Below, piece after piece: positions 26,741 to 35,362 of a stretch of 64,000 nucleotides of DNA. Position 1 is the stretch's first letter. The number at the start of each line of letters is the position of its first letter. Origin of the DNA: Chryseobacterium sp. Its GTDB lineage: Bacteria; Bacteroidota; Bacteroidia; Flavobacteriales; Weeksellaceae. The notes under the pieces were generated by a model. That model ran no database searches. It saw nothing but the letters and a program-made list of their open reading frames with translations, and had not been told where the DNA came from. Position numbers and translations under genes: made by a program. The stretch spans positions 124,001 to 188,000 of the forward strand of contig NZ_CP044507.1 of assembly GCF_008831505.1 (NCBI RefSeq), read 5' to 3'.

Positions 26741-28858
26741 ATGCGCAAAGAAATTCAGAACAAAACCCCCGATTTTTCGTCCGATTTTGATGTTAAACTT
26801 CCTTATTTCTTTGAAAAGGACGGACTGGAAATGAAATCGGCCTATACCGCTGAGGACTCAGAAAAAATTACTGAAAAACAATATTCTGCCGGGATTGCAC
26901 CCTATTTGCGCGGTCCTTACTCCACGATGTATGTGCAGAAACCCTGGACCATACGTCAGTATGCGGGATTTTCTACGGCCGAGGAGTCCAATGCCTTCTA
27001 CCGGAGAAATCTTGCGGCCGGTCAGAAGGGGCTTTCGGTGGCCTTCGACCTTGCCACGCACCGGGGTTACGATTCGGACCATCCGCGTGTGGTGGGAGAT
27101 GTGGGAAAAGCAGGTGTAGCAATTGACTCAGTGGAGGATATGAAAATCCTTTTCGATCAGATACCGCTGGACCAGATTTCAGTTTCCATGACCATGAACG
27201 GTGCTGTACTGCCCATTCTGGCTTTCTATATTGTGGCGGCCGAGGAACAGGGTGTTTCCCAAAACCAACTTTCAGGAACCATACAGAATGACATCCTAAA
27301 GGAATTTATGGTTCGGAACACCTATATCTATCCACCAACGCCTTCAATGAAAATAATTGCGGATATTTTCGAATATGCCGCGAGCAATATCCCTAAATTC
27401 AATTCCATTTCCATATCCGGCTACCACATGCAGGAAGCCGGGGCCACACCTGTTCTGGAGATGGCCTATACGCTGGCCGACGGTCTGGAATACGTGCGTA
27501 CCGGAATTCAGGCCGGAATGAAGGTTGATGATTTTGCGCCTCGACTCTCGTTTTTCTGGGCCGTTGGGATGAATCACTTCATGGAAATTGCGAAAATGAG
27601 AGCTGCCCGTTATATTTGGGCCAACCTTCTTACGCAGTTTTCGCCTCAAAACCAAAAATCTCTCGCGCTTCGTACTCACTCGCAGACTTCAGGCTGGAGT
27701 CTTACCGAGCAGGAGCCCTTCAATAATATTACACGAACTGCAATCGAGGCACTGTCAGCTGCACTGGGCGGAACCCAGTCCCTTCATACCAATGCCCTGG
27801 ATGAAGCTATAGCTTTACCCACCGACTATTCGGCCAAAATCGCACGTAATACCCAGATTATCCTTCAGCAGGAAACCGGTATAACGGACGTTGTAGATCC
27901 CATGGGTGGGAGCCATTTGGTTGAGGCACTTACTCAGCAGATGATTGACGAAGCGATGAAATATATCGATGAGGTAGAGAAAGAAGGCGGAATGACCAAA
28001 GCCATTGAAGCGGGAATCCCGAAAATGAGGATTGAGGAAGCTGCAGCGCGCAAACAGGCGAAGATTGACAGCGGTGAAGAATTTATAATTGGTGTCAATT
28101 CATTTAAATCCTCACAGAAACAGATGGAACTGGAGATTCTGGATATCGACAATTCCGAGGTGAGACGTAAGCAGATTGAAAGACTGGATAAGATTAGGGC
28201 TGGACGCGATGGTGCAGGTGTTCACGAAATTCTTGAAAAATTAAGTAAGGCTGCCGAAACCAATACCGGCAACCTTTTGGAAATCTGTATTGAAGCTGCA
28301 CGCAGGAGGGTAACTCTAGGCGAAATGAGTAATGCGCTCGAGAAATCCTACGGCCGTTATAAGGCAAACATAAGAACCATACAGGGAGTATACGCAATGA
28401 ACGCATCAAAAAATGAATATTTTGAGAAAGCTTTGGCAATGACACAGCAGTTTGAAGATCAGCAGGGCCGCAGACCACGTATAATGGTGGTGAAAATGGG
28501 TCAGGATGGGCATGACCGCGGTGCAAAGGTAGTTGCTACTGCCTTTGCCGATATGGGTTTTGATGTTGATGTAGCACCGCTCTTCCAGACTCCGGCCGAG
28601 GTAGCCATGCAGGCAGTGGAAAACGATATCCATATACTGGGTGTTTCATCTTTGGCGGCAGGACACAAAACGCTCGTTCCTCAGGTGGTGGAAGAACTCA
28701 GGAAATTAGGAGCCGACGATATCAGGATTGTGGTGGGTGGTGTAATCCCACAGCAGGATTATGAATTTCTGTATAACAATGGAGCAGACCATATTTTTGG
28801 TCCGGGTACCAATTTGCCTAAATCTGCCTGTGAGATTCTTGAAAAGTATCTTAACTAA
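26741..28858 (+). CDS. mutB: Methylmalonyl-CoA mutase, large subunit
   Basis: A 705-residue adenosylcobalamin enzyme interconverting methylmalonyl-CoA and succinyl-CoA. The N-terminal TIM barrel includes [27 protein letters not shown] and [12 protein letters not shown]. The C-terminal cobalamin domain has DGHDRG (Asp589, His591 cobalt ligand, Gly594). The ATG at 26741 was chosen because a promoter-like box lies between it and the upstream GTG. The small subunit (mutA) is not in this window. The chaperone GTPase MeaB lies 1.5 kb downstream. Confidence 0.95.
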   Translation: MRKEIQNKTPDFSSDFDVKLPYFFEKDGLEMKSAYTAEDSEKITEKQYSAGIAPYLRGPYSTMYVQKPWTIRQYAGFSTAEESNAFYRRNLAAGQKGLSVAFDLATHRGYDSDHPRVVGDVGKAGVAIDSVEDMKILFDQIPLDQISVSMTMNGAVLPILAFYIVAAEEQGVSQNQLSGTIQNDILKEFMVRNTYIYPPTPSMKIIADIFEYAASNIPKFNSISISGYHMQEAGATPVLEMAYTLADGLEYVRTGIQAGMKVDDFAPRLSFFWAVGMNHFMEIAKMRAARYIWANLLTQFSPQNQKSLALRTHSQTSGWSLTEQEPFNNITRTAIEALSAALGGTQSLHTNALDEAIALPTDYSAKIARNTQIILQQETGITDVVDPMGGSHLVEALTQQMIDEAMKYIDEVEKEGGMTKAIEAGIPKMRIEEAAARKQAKIDSGEEFIIGVNSFKSSQKQMELEILDIDNSEVRRKQIERLDKIRAGRDGAGVHEILEKLSKAAETNTGNLLEICIEAARRRVTLGEMSNALEKSYGRYKANIRTIQGVYAMNASKNEYFEKALAMTQQFEDQQGRRPRIMVVKMGQDGHDRGAKVVATAFADMGFDVDVAPLFQTPAEVAMQAVENDIHILGVSSLAAGHKTLVPQVVEELRKLGADDIRIVVGGVIPQQDYEFLYNNGADHIFGPGTNLPKSACEILEKYLN

Positions 28859-28874
28859 AATACTCAGAAAACTT

Positions 28875-28904
28875 AAATTCCTCCACAACCGGAGGAATTT
28901 TTAG
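28875..28904. terminator. Bidirectional terminator, mutB and cytochrome gene
   Basis: AAATTCCTCC and GGAGGAATTT form a 10-bp stem with a 6-base loop. T-rich sequence follows on the plus side and, less strongly, on the minus side, so it can serve both convergent genes. Confidence 0.75.
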
Positions 28905-29179
28905 TTTTGCGATATCAGATAATCATAAACCATTTGGTGCTGGTCCGGTGTCAGTTTTGCCCGCGGCGCCATTCTGCTTAGTGTCTCAATCCACTCCGCG
29001 TCGGTATGTTTAGTGGGTTCGGGTAAATTGTGGCATTTATTGCAGGAGTTTTCAAATACTGTTTTCCCTTGAGACAGTTTCTCAGAGGAGGTGTATTTAG
29101 GCCCCGTGACAGCATTGCTGCGTGCACACGAAACCATGAAAAGCGAAACTGCCGCAGCCGTTAGAATTGTCTTTTTCAT
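28901..29179 (-). CDS. Small c-type cytochrome lipoprotein
   Basis: A 92-residue lipoprotein with lipobox FMVSC (Cys18) and one haem-attachment motif, CNKCH (Cys46, Cys49, His50). A Met near residue 70 (SRMAPRA) may be the sixth haem ligand. The size fits a monohaem electron carrier anchored in the envelope. It might deliver electrons to the cbb3 oxidase encoded near the end of the window, but no linkage supports this. Confidence 0.83.
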   Translation of the reverse strand: MKKTILTAAAVSLFMVSCARSNAVTGPKYTSSEKLSQGKTVFENSCNKCHNLPEPTKHTDAEWIETLSRMAPRAKLTPDQHQMVYDYLISQN

Positions 29180-29255
29180 AATGGAAATGATTTAATTGTA
29201 ACAAATTTATTCGCTATCACCTATCTTTATTTATATAATTCCTGACTTTTCATTC

Positions 29256-30248
29256 ATGACTCTCACTTTCAACCATTACCGTTTGCATTTACGCGAAACC
29301 TTTAGAATAGCCTACGGAAACTATGATTACCGCGACTCGCTTACCGTTGCACTGTCCTCGCATGGTGAATCCGGCTATGGCGAGTGTGTGGCTGTAAACT
29401 ACTATGGAATTGACCTTATAAAGTTTAAAAAAAAGTTAGAAACCGTACGGCATAGACTAAGCGGCCAAAATATTGTTCATCCTGGGCAATTCTATAAGTT
29501 TCTCCTGATGCTGAATCTTCATCCTTTCCTCCGTTCGGCACTGGATTGCGCTTATTGGGACCTTTACGGTAAACTGGAAAAGCAAAGTTTGAGTCAGTTG
29601 CTGAATTTCCCGCAGCACACCCTTCCTGAGTCATCATTCACAATCAATGTGGCCGATATTGATTCTCAAATTAACAAGATGGCTGCGAGTAAATGGACAA
29701 GATTCAAGGTAAAATGCAATGGACTGGACAGGTCCAATATTTTTCGCCTGCAGGAAAGCGGTAAGGAAGTTGCCCTGGATTCCAACGCCAGCTTTACTGC
29801 AGAGGACTGTAATTTTCTGGAATCGCAAAAGCTGACGGAACACTTCACTTATCTGGAACAGCCACTGCCGGTTGGAGGATTTCATATATTGAATAAAAAT
29901 AATTATGCGCACTGGATGTGCGATGAAGATTGCCAAAGCCTTACTGACCTGAAACCACTTTCTGGGCATTACCGCAGCGTCAACATTAAAGTGATGAAGC
30001 TGGGCGGGATTACCCCCGCACTCGAAATGATAGCCGCTGCCCGAAGTTCCGGCTTTAAAGTGATGATAGGTTGCATGACGGAATCTACAGTAGGTATTTC
30101 CGCCGGTATCGCTCTGGCTGGCCTGTGTGATTATGCTGACCTGGATGGAGCCAACCTCATAGCCAACGATTTTGCGGAGGGCAGTAAGGTAGTTCACGGG
30201 AAATTACTTCTTTCCGAAGCTCCGGGACTTGGCATCCGCTTAAAATGA
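29256..30248 (+). CDS. Dipeptide epimerase (L-Ala-D/L-Glu type)
   Basis: A 330-residue enolase-superfamily enzyme. The K-x-K catalytic motif is in RFKVKCNG. Metal ligands are ALDSNASF (Asp), LEQPL (Glu) and CDEDCQ (Asp), and the second catalytic Lys is in NIKVMKLGG. The C-terminal IGCMTEST is typical of L-Ala-D/L-Glu epimerase (YcjG/YkfB group). It epimerises dipeptides released from peptidoglycan so that they can be degraded. That complements the amgK/murU-like operon elsewhere in the window. Confidence 0.85.
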   Translation: MTLTFNHYRLHLRETFRIAYGNYDYRDSLTVALSSHGESGYGECVAVNYYGIDLIKFKKKLETVRHRLSGQNIVHPGQFYKFLLMLNLHPFLRSALDCAYWDLYGKLEKQSLSQLLNFPQHTLPESSFTINVADIDSQINKMAASKWTRFKVKCNGLDRSNIFRLQESGKEVALDSNASFTAEDCNFLESQKLTEHFTYLEQPLPVGGFHILNKNNYAHWMCDEDCQSLTDLKPLSGHYRSVNIKVMKLGGITPALEMIAAARSSGFKVMIGCMTESTVGISAGIALAGLCDYADLDGANLIANDFAEGSKVVHGKLLLSEAPGLGIRLK

Positions 30249-30287
30249 CATACCTGCAGAAGATTTCAGTCTTTCATTGGTAAACAT

Positions 30288-30295
30288 TAAATTTG
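30288..30295 (+). promoter_or_regulatory. -7 box of meaB
   Basis: TAAATTTG lies 14 bases before the ATG at 30310 and rules out an upstream TTG at 30277 as start. Confidence 0.5.
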
Positions 30296-30309
30296 GGTTT
30301 TATTTCGGT

Positions 30310-31311
30310 ATGAATTTTACAAACGAAGCTTTGATTGAGGGTATACGCAGTGGTAATAAAAGGTTTCTGGCCAAAGCCATTACACTTGTCGAGAGCAGAA
30401 AACCTGAGCACCGCGCGCAGGCCGAAGATTTATTGCAACAAATTATACCTTATTCCGGGAAATCCGTGCGCATCGGGATTACTGGTGTACCTGGCGCAGG
30501 TAAATCCACTTTTATTGAAAGCTTTGGAAAGCTGGCCATTCAGAAAGGCCGTAAAGTAGCGGTGTTGGCTATCGATCCCAGTTCGTCACTGAACAAGGGT
30601 TCCATATTGGGCGATAAAACCCGCATGGAGGAACTCGCCCGGGAAGAAAACGCATTTATCCGTCCGTCACCCAGTTCGGGTTTCCTTGGTGGTATAGCTA
30701 ATACAACCTTTGAAACAATGTTGCTTTGCGAAGCTGCCGGCTATGACTGCATATTGATTGAGACTGTTGGTGTAGGCCAAAGTGAAATACTGGTGTCCGA
30801 AATAACAGATGTGTTCCTTTTCCTGAAAATTATTGGTGGCGGCGATGAACTGCAGGGAATCAAGCGTGGGATTATGGAGATGGTGGACCTTATTTTCATC
30901 AACAAAGTAGATGAAGCAAACAGGTTAGCAGCAAAAAGGACCAAGACCGAACTGATGCGCGCCCTTCATTTCCTTCATCCGAAGGAAAAGGGCTGGAAAG
31001 TTCCTGTGACCCTGGGCTCCGCGCTGAACAATGAAGGTTTGGAGGAGGTATTTGATCAGTTGGAACAGTTTATTAACCTGAAGGTAGAGAGCGGACGCTT
31101 TGAAGAGGTACGCGCCCTTCAGTCTGCAAACCGTTTTGAATATTGGGTACAGGAGTACATTCTAATGATGACCCGGAAAGAAAACAACGCAGATAATTTA
31201 TTCCTTCAACATAAAAAAAAGGCCTCCGAAGGAAAGTCTAATCCCAGTTCGGAGGCGAAGAAATTTGTGGAGGAAATTTTCGGAAAAACTATTGGTCCGC
31301 ATTTGAATTAG
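30310..31311 (+). CDS. meaB: MeaB/ArgK GTPase, methylmalonyl-CoA mutase chaperone
   Basis: A 333-residue G3E-family GTPase. The P-loop is GVPGAGKST (residues 59-67). AIDPSSSLNKGSILGDKTRM, ETVGVGQSE and NKVDEAN (guanine specificity) follow. It loads adenosylcobalamin into methylmalonyl-CoA mutase and protects it. Its position 1.5 kb from mutB supports this partner. Its 3' end overlaps the convergent DUF4251 gene by 23 bases. Confidence 0.94.
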   Translation: MNFTNEALIEGIRSGNKRFLAKAITLVESRKPEHRAQAEDLLQQIIPYSGKSVRIGITGVPGAGKSTFIESFGKLAIQKGRKVAVLAIDPSSSLNKGSILGDKTRMEELAREENAFIRPSPSSGFLGGIANTTFETMLLCEAAGYDCILIETVGVGQSEILVSEITDVFLFLKIIGGGDELQGIKRGIMEMVDLIFINKVDEANRLAAKRTKTELMRALHFLHPKEKGWKVPVTLGSALNNEGLEEVFDQLEQFINLKVESGRFEEVRALQSANRFEYWVQEYILMMTRKENNADNLFLQHKKKASEGKSNPSSEAKKFVEEIFGKTIGPHLN

Positions 31312-31816
31312 CGGCTATATAGCCATCAAATGAAATAGGCTGCCGGTCGCTGGCATCAATCGAGACAAATGCTTTGCCGTTTTTATAAATTTCAATGTTA
31401 ATCAACGTAATGTGCGATACGTCGTTAGGTCTGATTCTAAAGAGCGTATTTCCTTTGTTTGATGTGGATTTCTGAACAAAGTAATCTTCAGAGGTAAATC
31501 TTAGACCCTGCTTATTGGTGTCGTAAGCACTGCTGCTGTACATACGACCGAAGTAGGGTAAAGTACAGGAAAGCTTTTTATCTTCCAGTACGATGGTATA
31601 TCCACTGTCCAGGGTGGTCATCCTGTTTGGTGTATAATTAGGAATTGCATTTGCAATGGCATTGATGTCGGCGCCCATCACATTTGCTTTCTGAGCGTGA
31701 AAAGTAAACTGGCCAGCTTTAGTGAGTTGCTCTGTTGCAGCAGGTTCCAGATAATTTTGAGAAGAACAGTTCAGGAATATTCCAAGACTTAGGAACAGTA
31801 AAAATATATTTTTCAT
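31289..31816 (-). CDS. DUF4251 lipoprotein
   Basis: A 175-residue lipoprotein with lipobox FLNC (Cys17) and the DUF4251 pattern: FTFHAQKA, NYTPNRMTTLDSGY, LEDKKLSCTLPYFGRMYSS and LRFTSEDYF. The family is common in Bacteroidota and of unknown function. Its stop lies inside the 3' end of meaB. Confidence 0.85.
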   Translation of the reverse strand: MKNIFLLFLSLGIFLNCSSQNYLEPAATEQLTKAGQFTFHAQKANVMGADINAIANAIPNYTPNRMTTLDSGYTIVLEDKKLSCTLPYFGRMYSSSAYDTNKQGLRFTSEDYFVQKSTSNKGNTLFRIRPNDVSHITLINIEIYKNGKAFVSIDASDRQPISFDGYIAANSNADQ

Positions 31817-31921
31817 TTTTTTTGAATTTATTTATAAGATAACTGCTTGGTAGCATCAAAATTAAGACCGTAAATCTATTGGAATAATAATTGCAAAAGC
31901 AAATTTCAAATATCAAATACT

Positions 31922-32725
31922 ATGAAAGTTATTAATACAGTAGGAATAGGAGCCATGATGTTAGCAGCCGTCGCATGTTCAACTAATCCAATAACGGGCA
32001 GAAGATCTCTGCAGTTGGCAAATGATGCTGAAATTGCATCTATGGCTGCCCAGGAGTATCAGAAAACCATGAGTCAGTCTAAGGTCGTTAGTGGTACTGC
32101 ACAGGCTAAAAGTGTTGTAAATGTAGGAACACGTATTAAGAATGCGGCCTACAATTACTACAGAAATTTAGGAAGAGAAGGTGACCTGGCCAATTATCAG
32201 TGGGAATTTAAGTTAATTGACAATAAACAGATTAATGCCTGGTGCATGCCCGGCGGAAAAGTAGCCGTCTATACCGGCATTATGCCGGTTACCCAAAACG
32301 ATACCGGACTGGCAGTAGTTATGGGCCACGAAGTTTCACACGCGCTGGCGGGACACGGTAACGAAAGAATTTCACAGGCAATGGTGGCACAACTTGGTGG
32401 TGCTGTAATTGGATCGCAGGTTTCCGGAGGTCAGTGGGGTGCTATTTTTGAGCAGGTATATCCAATTGGTGCACAGGTAGGGTTGATGGCGTATGGCCGT
32501 AAACAGGAGCTTGAAGCTGATCAGATGGGTCTCTATCTCATGGGAATGGCCGGATATGATCCAAGACAGGCAATTCCATTCTGGCAGCGCATGGAAGCTT
32601 CATCATCGGGTCAGCGTCCGCCTGAATTCCTTTCCACTCACCCGGGACCGGAAAACCGTTTGGCGGCTCTAAATTCCTATATGGATAAAGCGCTTACTTA
32701 TTACCGTGCAGCCGGCGGGAAATAA
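31922..32725 (+). CDS. M48-family metalloprotease lipoprotein
   Basis: A 267-residue protein with lipobox VAC (Cys19), followed by STNPITGRRSLQL, typical of periplasmic M48 peptidases. The zinc motif is HEVSH (residues 136-140), with the third ligand probably Glu196 in ELEAD. It resembles the LoiP/YcaL and BepA group that degrades misassembled outer-membrane proteins. No TPR domain is present, so it is the short form. Confidence 0.92.
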   Translation: MKVINTVGIGAMMLAAVACSTNPITGRRSLQLANDAEIASMAAQEYQKTMSQSKVVSGTAQAKSVVNVGTRIKNAAYNYYRNLGREGDLANYQWEFKLIDNKQINAWCMPGGKVAVYTGIMPVTQNDTGLAVVMGHEVSHALAGHGNERISQAMVAQLGGAVIGSQVSGGQWGAIFEQVYPIGAQVGLMAYGRKQELEADQMGLYLMGMAGYDPRQAIPFWQRMEASSSGQRPPEFLSTHPGPENRLAALNSYMDKALTYYRAAGGK

Positions 32726-32797
32726 TAGACAACATTATTAACATGCAGGCCTTCTCAATATTTTGTTAAATTTGGGAAGGTTTTTAAATATAATACG

Positions 32798-33133
32798 ATG
32801 AAAAATTTAACCCTTGTAGGCATCATTTTATTGGCACTGGCCTTCCTGCTGTACTATATGCTACCCGAATTCTCTATGGTAAAGCTCTTTGAACCAATAA
32901 GCCTGATGGGAATACTTGCCGGTATCGGTATTGGTCTTATCATTGGCGGAATTGTGGGTTATGTAAGCAAAGGTTCTGCGCTGAAGGAAGAGCAGAAGAG
33001 GAGAGAGTATAAGCAGCTGTTGAAAGAAAAAGCCGAACTGGAAAAACTTGCCGCTGAAAAATCAGTAAACCAATCCACCACCGTAAGCACACCGCTGACT
33101 TCAGATAAAAAAAATACGCAGAACTGGTATTAG
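32798..33133 (+). CDS. Small two-helix membrane protein with coiled coil
   Basis: A 111-residue protein with two membrane helices (about 5-22 and 35-58, the second Gly/Ile-rich), then a charged coiled coil (about 62-88, EEQKRREYKQLLKEKAELEKL) and a polar tail. I recognise no family name; similar LapA-like layouts exist. A TAAATTTG box at 32767-32774 is its probable promoter. Confidence 0.65.
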   Translation: MKNLTLVGIILLALAFLLYYMLPEFSMVKLFEPISLMGILAGIGIGLIIGGIVGYVSKGSALKEEQKRREYKQLLKEKAELEKLAAEKSVNQSTTVSTPLTSDKKNTQNWY

Positions 33134-33154
33134 TACTGCGTATCTGTTTTTTTT
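33114..33154 (+). terminator. Terminator overlapping the coiled-coil gene end
   Basis: ATACGCAG (inside the last codons) pairs with CTGCGTAT downstream of the stop, with a 14-base loop, and an eight-T run follows a few bases later. Confidence 0.7.
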
Positions 33155-33767
33155 AGAACTGGTAACCAAGTCCGGCCATCAGCATGCTGGGTCTGTTGTC
33201 ATACCGTATTACAGTGTTGGTGTTACTGTTTATAAAGTCGCGCTGGTCCTCTGTGAAAGATCCTTCGTAGCGCCCGGAGATTATAAAACTTTTGATCTTT
33301 ACCTGTGCACCCAGTTGGAATCCCACTGTAAAATTGCTTTCGGCATTTTCGCGGAAATCCTCATACTGATTGTCCTTGCTCAGGTAATAGCTGGCCACTG
33401 GTCCGGCAAAAATTCCAACACTTTCGCCCAAGACATTATAACCTAAAAGCACCGGAAGGTCTGCACGGTTGGTCTTCGCTTCAATAGTGGTATTGGTTAC
33501 GGTAATTTCATTTGTAAATGTGGTGTAATAAAGCTCCGGCATTACAAAAAGTCCGCCTACGAGGTTAACCTTCACAGAGACACCTGCATTGAAACCGACA
33601 TTATTTTTGCCTTCAGCTTCATAAACTTCTATGGCACCCGCTTTAACGCTTTCCCAGGTTGGCTTTCCTGCCGGAAAAAGAGCATGCGCTTTGGCAGCAA
33701 CAGTTACCTGTGCATAAGCACCTACGGAACTAAGAATAAGCACAGCGGCTAACAGTTTATTTTTCAT
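33153..33767 (-). CDS. Outer-membrane beta-barrel protein
   Basis: A 204-residue protein with a signal peptide (about 1-19, GAYAQ) and alternating amphipathic strands ending in aromatic GLGYQF, as in OmpA-like or OmpW-like porin barrels (PF13568 type). No plug or peptidoglycan-binding domain is seen. Its start overlaps the stop of the Mla-type ATPase by 11 bases, so it is probably in that operon, and a role in outer-membrane lipid homeostasis is possible. Confidence 0.8.
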   Translation of the reverse strand: MKNKLLAAVLILSSVGAYAQVTVAAKAHALFPAGKPTWESVKAGAIEVYEAEGKNNVGFNAGVSVKVNLVGGLFVMPELYYTTFTNEITVTNTTIEAKTNRADLPVLLGYNVLGESVGIFAGPVASYYLSKDNQYEDFRENAESNFTVGFQLGAQVKIKSFIISGRYEGSFTEDQRDFINSNTNTVIRYDNRPSMLMAGLGYQF

Positions 33768-34569
33768 CAGTCTTGGGATTAGTTACTATATTTTCAATTG
33801 AAGTCTTATCGTTGGTCAGGAAATAGTCCCGAAGTTCTTTAAACAGTTCTGACGAATAAACGAAGTCAATCAGATTTTTATTGCGTGCTGTAATCACATT
33901 GTCCTTGTTGCCTTCCCACTCCTTGATTCCGAGTCGAAGGTATACAATTTTTTCGCCAATGGTCATCACTGAGTTCATGTCATGTGTGTTGATGATAGTT
34001 GTCGTATTGTATTCTTTAGTAATGTCTACCAGCAAGTCATCAATCACATTCGCTGTATAAGGATCCAAACCGGAATTTGGCTCATCACAGAACAGGTATT
34101 TAGGGTTATTCACAATGGCACGGGCTATGGCCACCCTTTTCTGCATTCCACCGGAGATCTCGGCGGGAAATTTACGGCCTGCTTTGTCCAGGTGTACCCG
34201 ACCCATCACATCAATTACCCGTCTTTTTTTCTCTCTGAACGTCAGATTTGTGAACATGTCCAGCGGAAACATAATATTTTCCTCCACCGTCATGGAATCA
34301 AAAAGGGCACTACCCTGAAATACGGTACCGATTTCAGCTCGAAGGATCTGTTTTTCCTCACGCTTCATTTTAGTGATATCGCGGCCGTCAAACAGGATCC
34401 CCCCGCTCGTGGGTTCGTATACGTTTAGAAGGGATTTCAGGAAAACAGTTTTGCCTGAACCACTTTGCCCGATGATCAGATTTACCTTACCGGTCTCAAA
34501 GGTGGTTGAGATGCCTTTCAGCACTTCAGTTTCATCAAACTTTTTACGTAGGTCTTTAATTTCTATCAT
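33757..34569 (-). CDS. mlaF: Mla-type ABC transporter ATPase
   Basis: A 270-residue ATPase. Walker A is GQSGSGKT, the signature motif ISGGMQKRVAIA, and Walker B YLFCDEPNSGLD, with the downstream NTHDM switch His. The GGMQKR signature and Glu-Pro-Asn-Ser-Gly are typical of MlaF. With the MlaE permease it moves phospholipids between membranes. The ATG at 34569 overlaps the permease stop by one base (TAATG), so an upstream extension in frame is not used. Confidence 0.92.
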   Translation of the reverse strand: MIEIKDLRKKFDETEVLKGISTTFETGKVNLIIGQSGSGKTVFLKSLLNVYEPTSGGILFDGRDITKMKREEKQILRAEIGTVFQGSALFDSMTVEENIMFPLDMFTNLTFREKKRRVIDVMGRVHLDKAGRKFPAEISGGMQKRVAIARAIVNNPKYLFCDEPNSGLDPYTANVIDDLLVDITKEYNTTTIINTHDMNSVMTIGEKIVYLRLGIKEWEGNKDNVITARNKNLIDFVYSSELFKELRDYFLTNDKTSIENIVTNPKTDEK

Positions 34570-35321
34570 TACCCTAAAATAATCTGCGTTAATAATAATT
34601 CTGAAATAATGATGAAAACCATGGTCCAAACCACCGCCTGTGTACTGGAGCGACCCACTTCAAGTGATCCGCCGCTTACGTTATATCCAAAGTAAGAGGG
34701 TACACTGGCTATGATAAATGCAAAAACGATGGTCTTGATAAAGGCGTAATAATAAAACAGCATGGGCATGTACATCTGCACTCCTGTAGTAAAATCTGAT
34801 ATGGTCCAGTTGCCGGTAAGTTCGCCAGCAGCAAACCCTCCCAGGATACCTACGGCTATGCTTAAACCTATGAGCAGCGGATTGTAAATAACACAAGCCA
34901 ATATTTTCGGGAATATCAGGAAGTTAGGGGAATTGACGCCCATGATGTCCAGCGCATCTATCTGCTCCGTTACGCGCATTGTACCGATACTGGAGGCAAT
35001 ATACGAACCAACTTTACCAGCAAGTATAAGGCTGATGATGGTGGGCGAAAATTCAAGTACGAGTACTGCCTTGGTGGCATAACCGATAAACGGTGTAGGA
35101 ATCGGAATAGACGATGAACTGAAATTGTTGAACATCTGAATGGCTGTAACTGCTCCAACAAAGACCGAAGTAAACACCACGAGTCCGAACGAATTTACAC
35201 CAAGATCATTTATTTCCCTGAAAAAAAGTTTAATGAAAACCGACATTTTCTGCGGTGTTCTAATGGCTTTTCCAAGCAGCAGAAAATACTCTCCGAAGGC
35301 GGTCAGGAACTTTTTAATCAT
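34569..35321 (-). CDS. mlaE: MlaE-family ABC permease
   Basis: A 250-residue permease with five or six hydrophobic segments. The MlaE hallmarks are visible: PTIISLILAGKVGSYIASSIGTMRVTEQIDAL, and the C-terminal SYFGYNVSGGSLEVGRSSTQAV. It forms the membrane channel for the MlaF ATPase encoded by the overlapping gene. The MCE substrate-binding subunit expected for this system is not here but may be the gene at 46309. Confidence 0.92.
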   Translation of the reverse strand: MIKKFLTAFGEYFLLLGKAIRTPQKMSVFIKLFFREINDLGVNSFGLVVFTSVFVGAVTAIQMFNNFSSSSIPIPTPFIGYATKAVLVLEFSPTIISLILAGKVGSYIASSIGTMRVTEQIDALDIMGVNSPNFLIFPKILACVIYNPLLIGLSIAVGILGGFAAGELTGNWTISDFTTGVQMYMPMLFYYYAFIKTIVFAFIIASVPSYFGYNVSGGSLEVGRSSTQAVVWTMVFIIISELLLTQIILG

Positions 35322-35362
35322 TCTGCTAAATTAATGTTTTTAAAATAAAATTGAGCGTGGGT

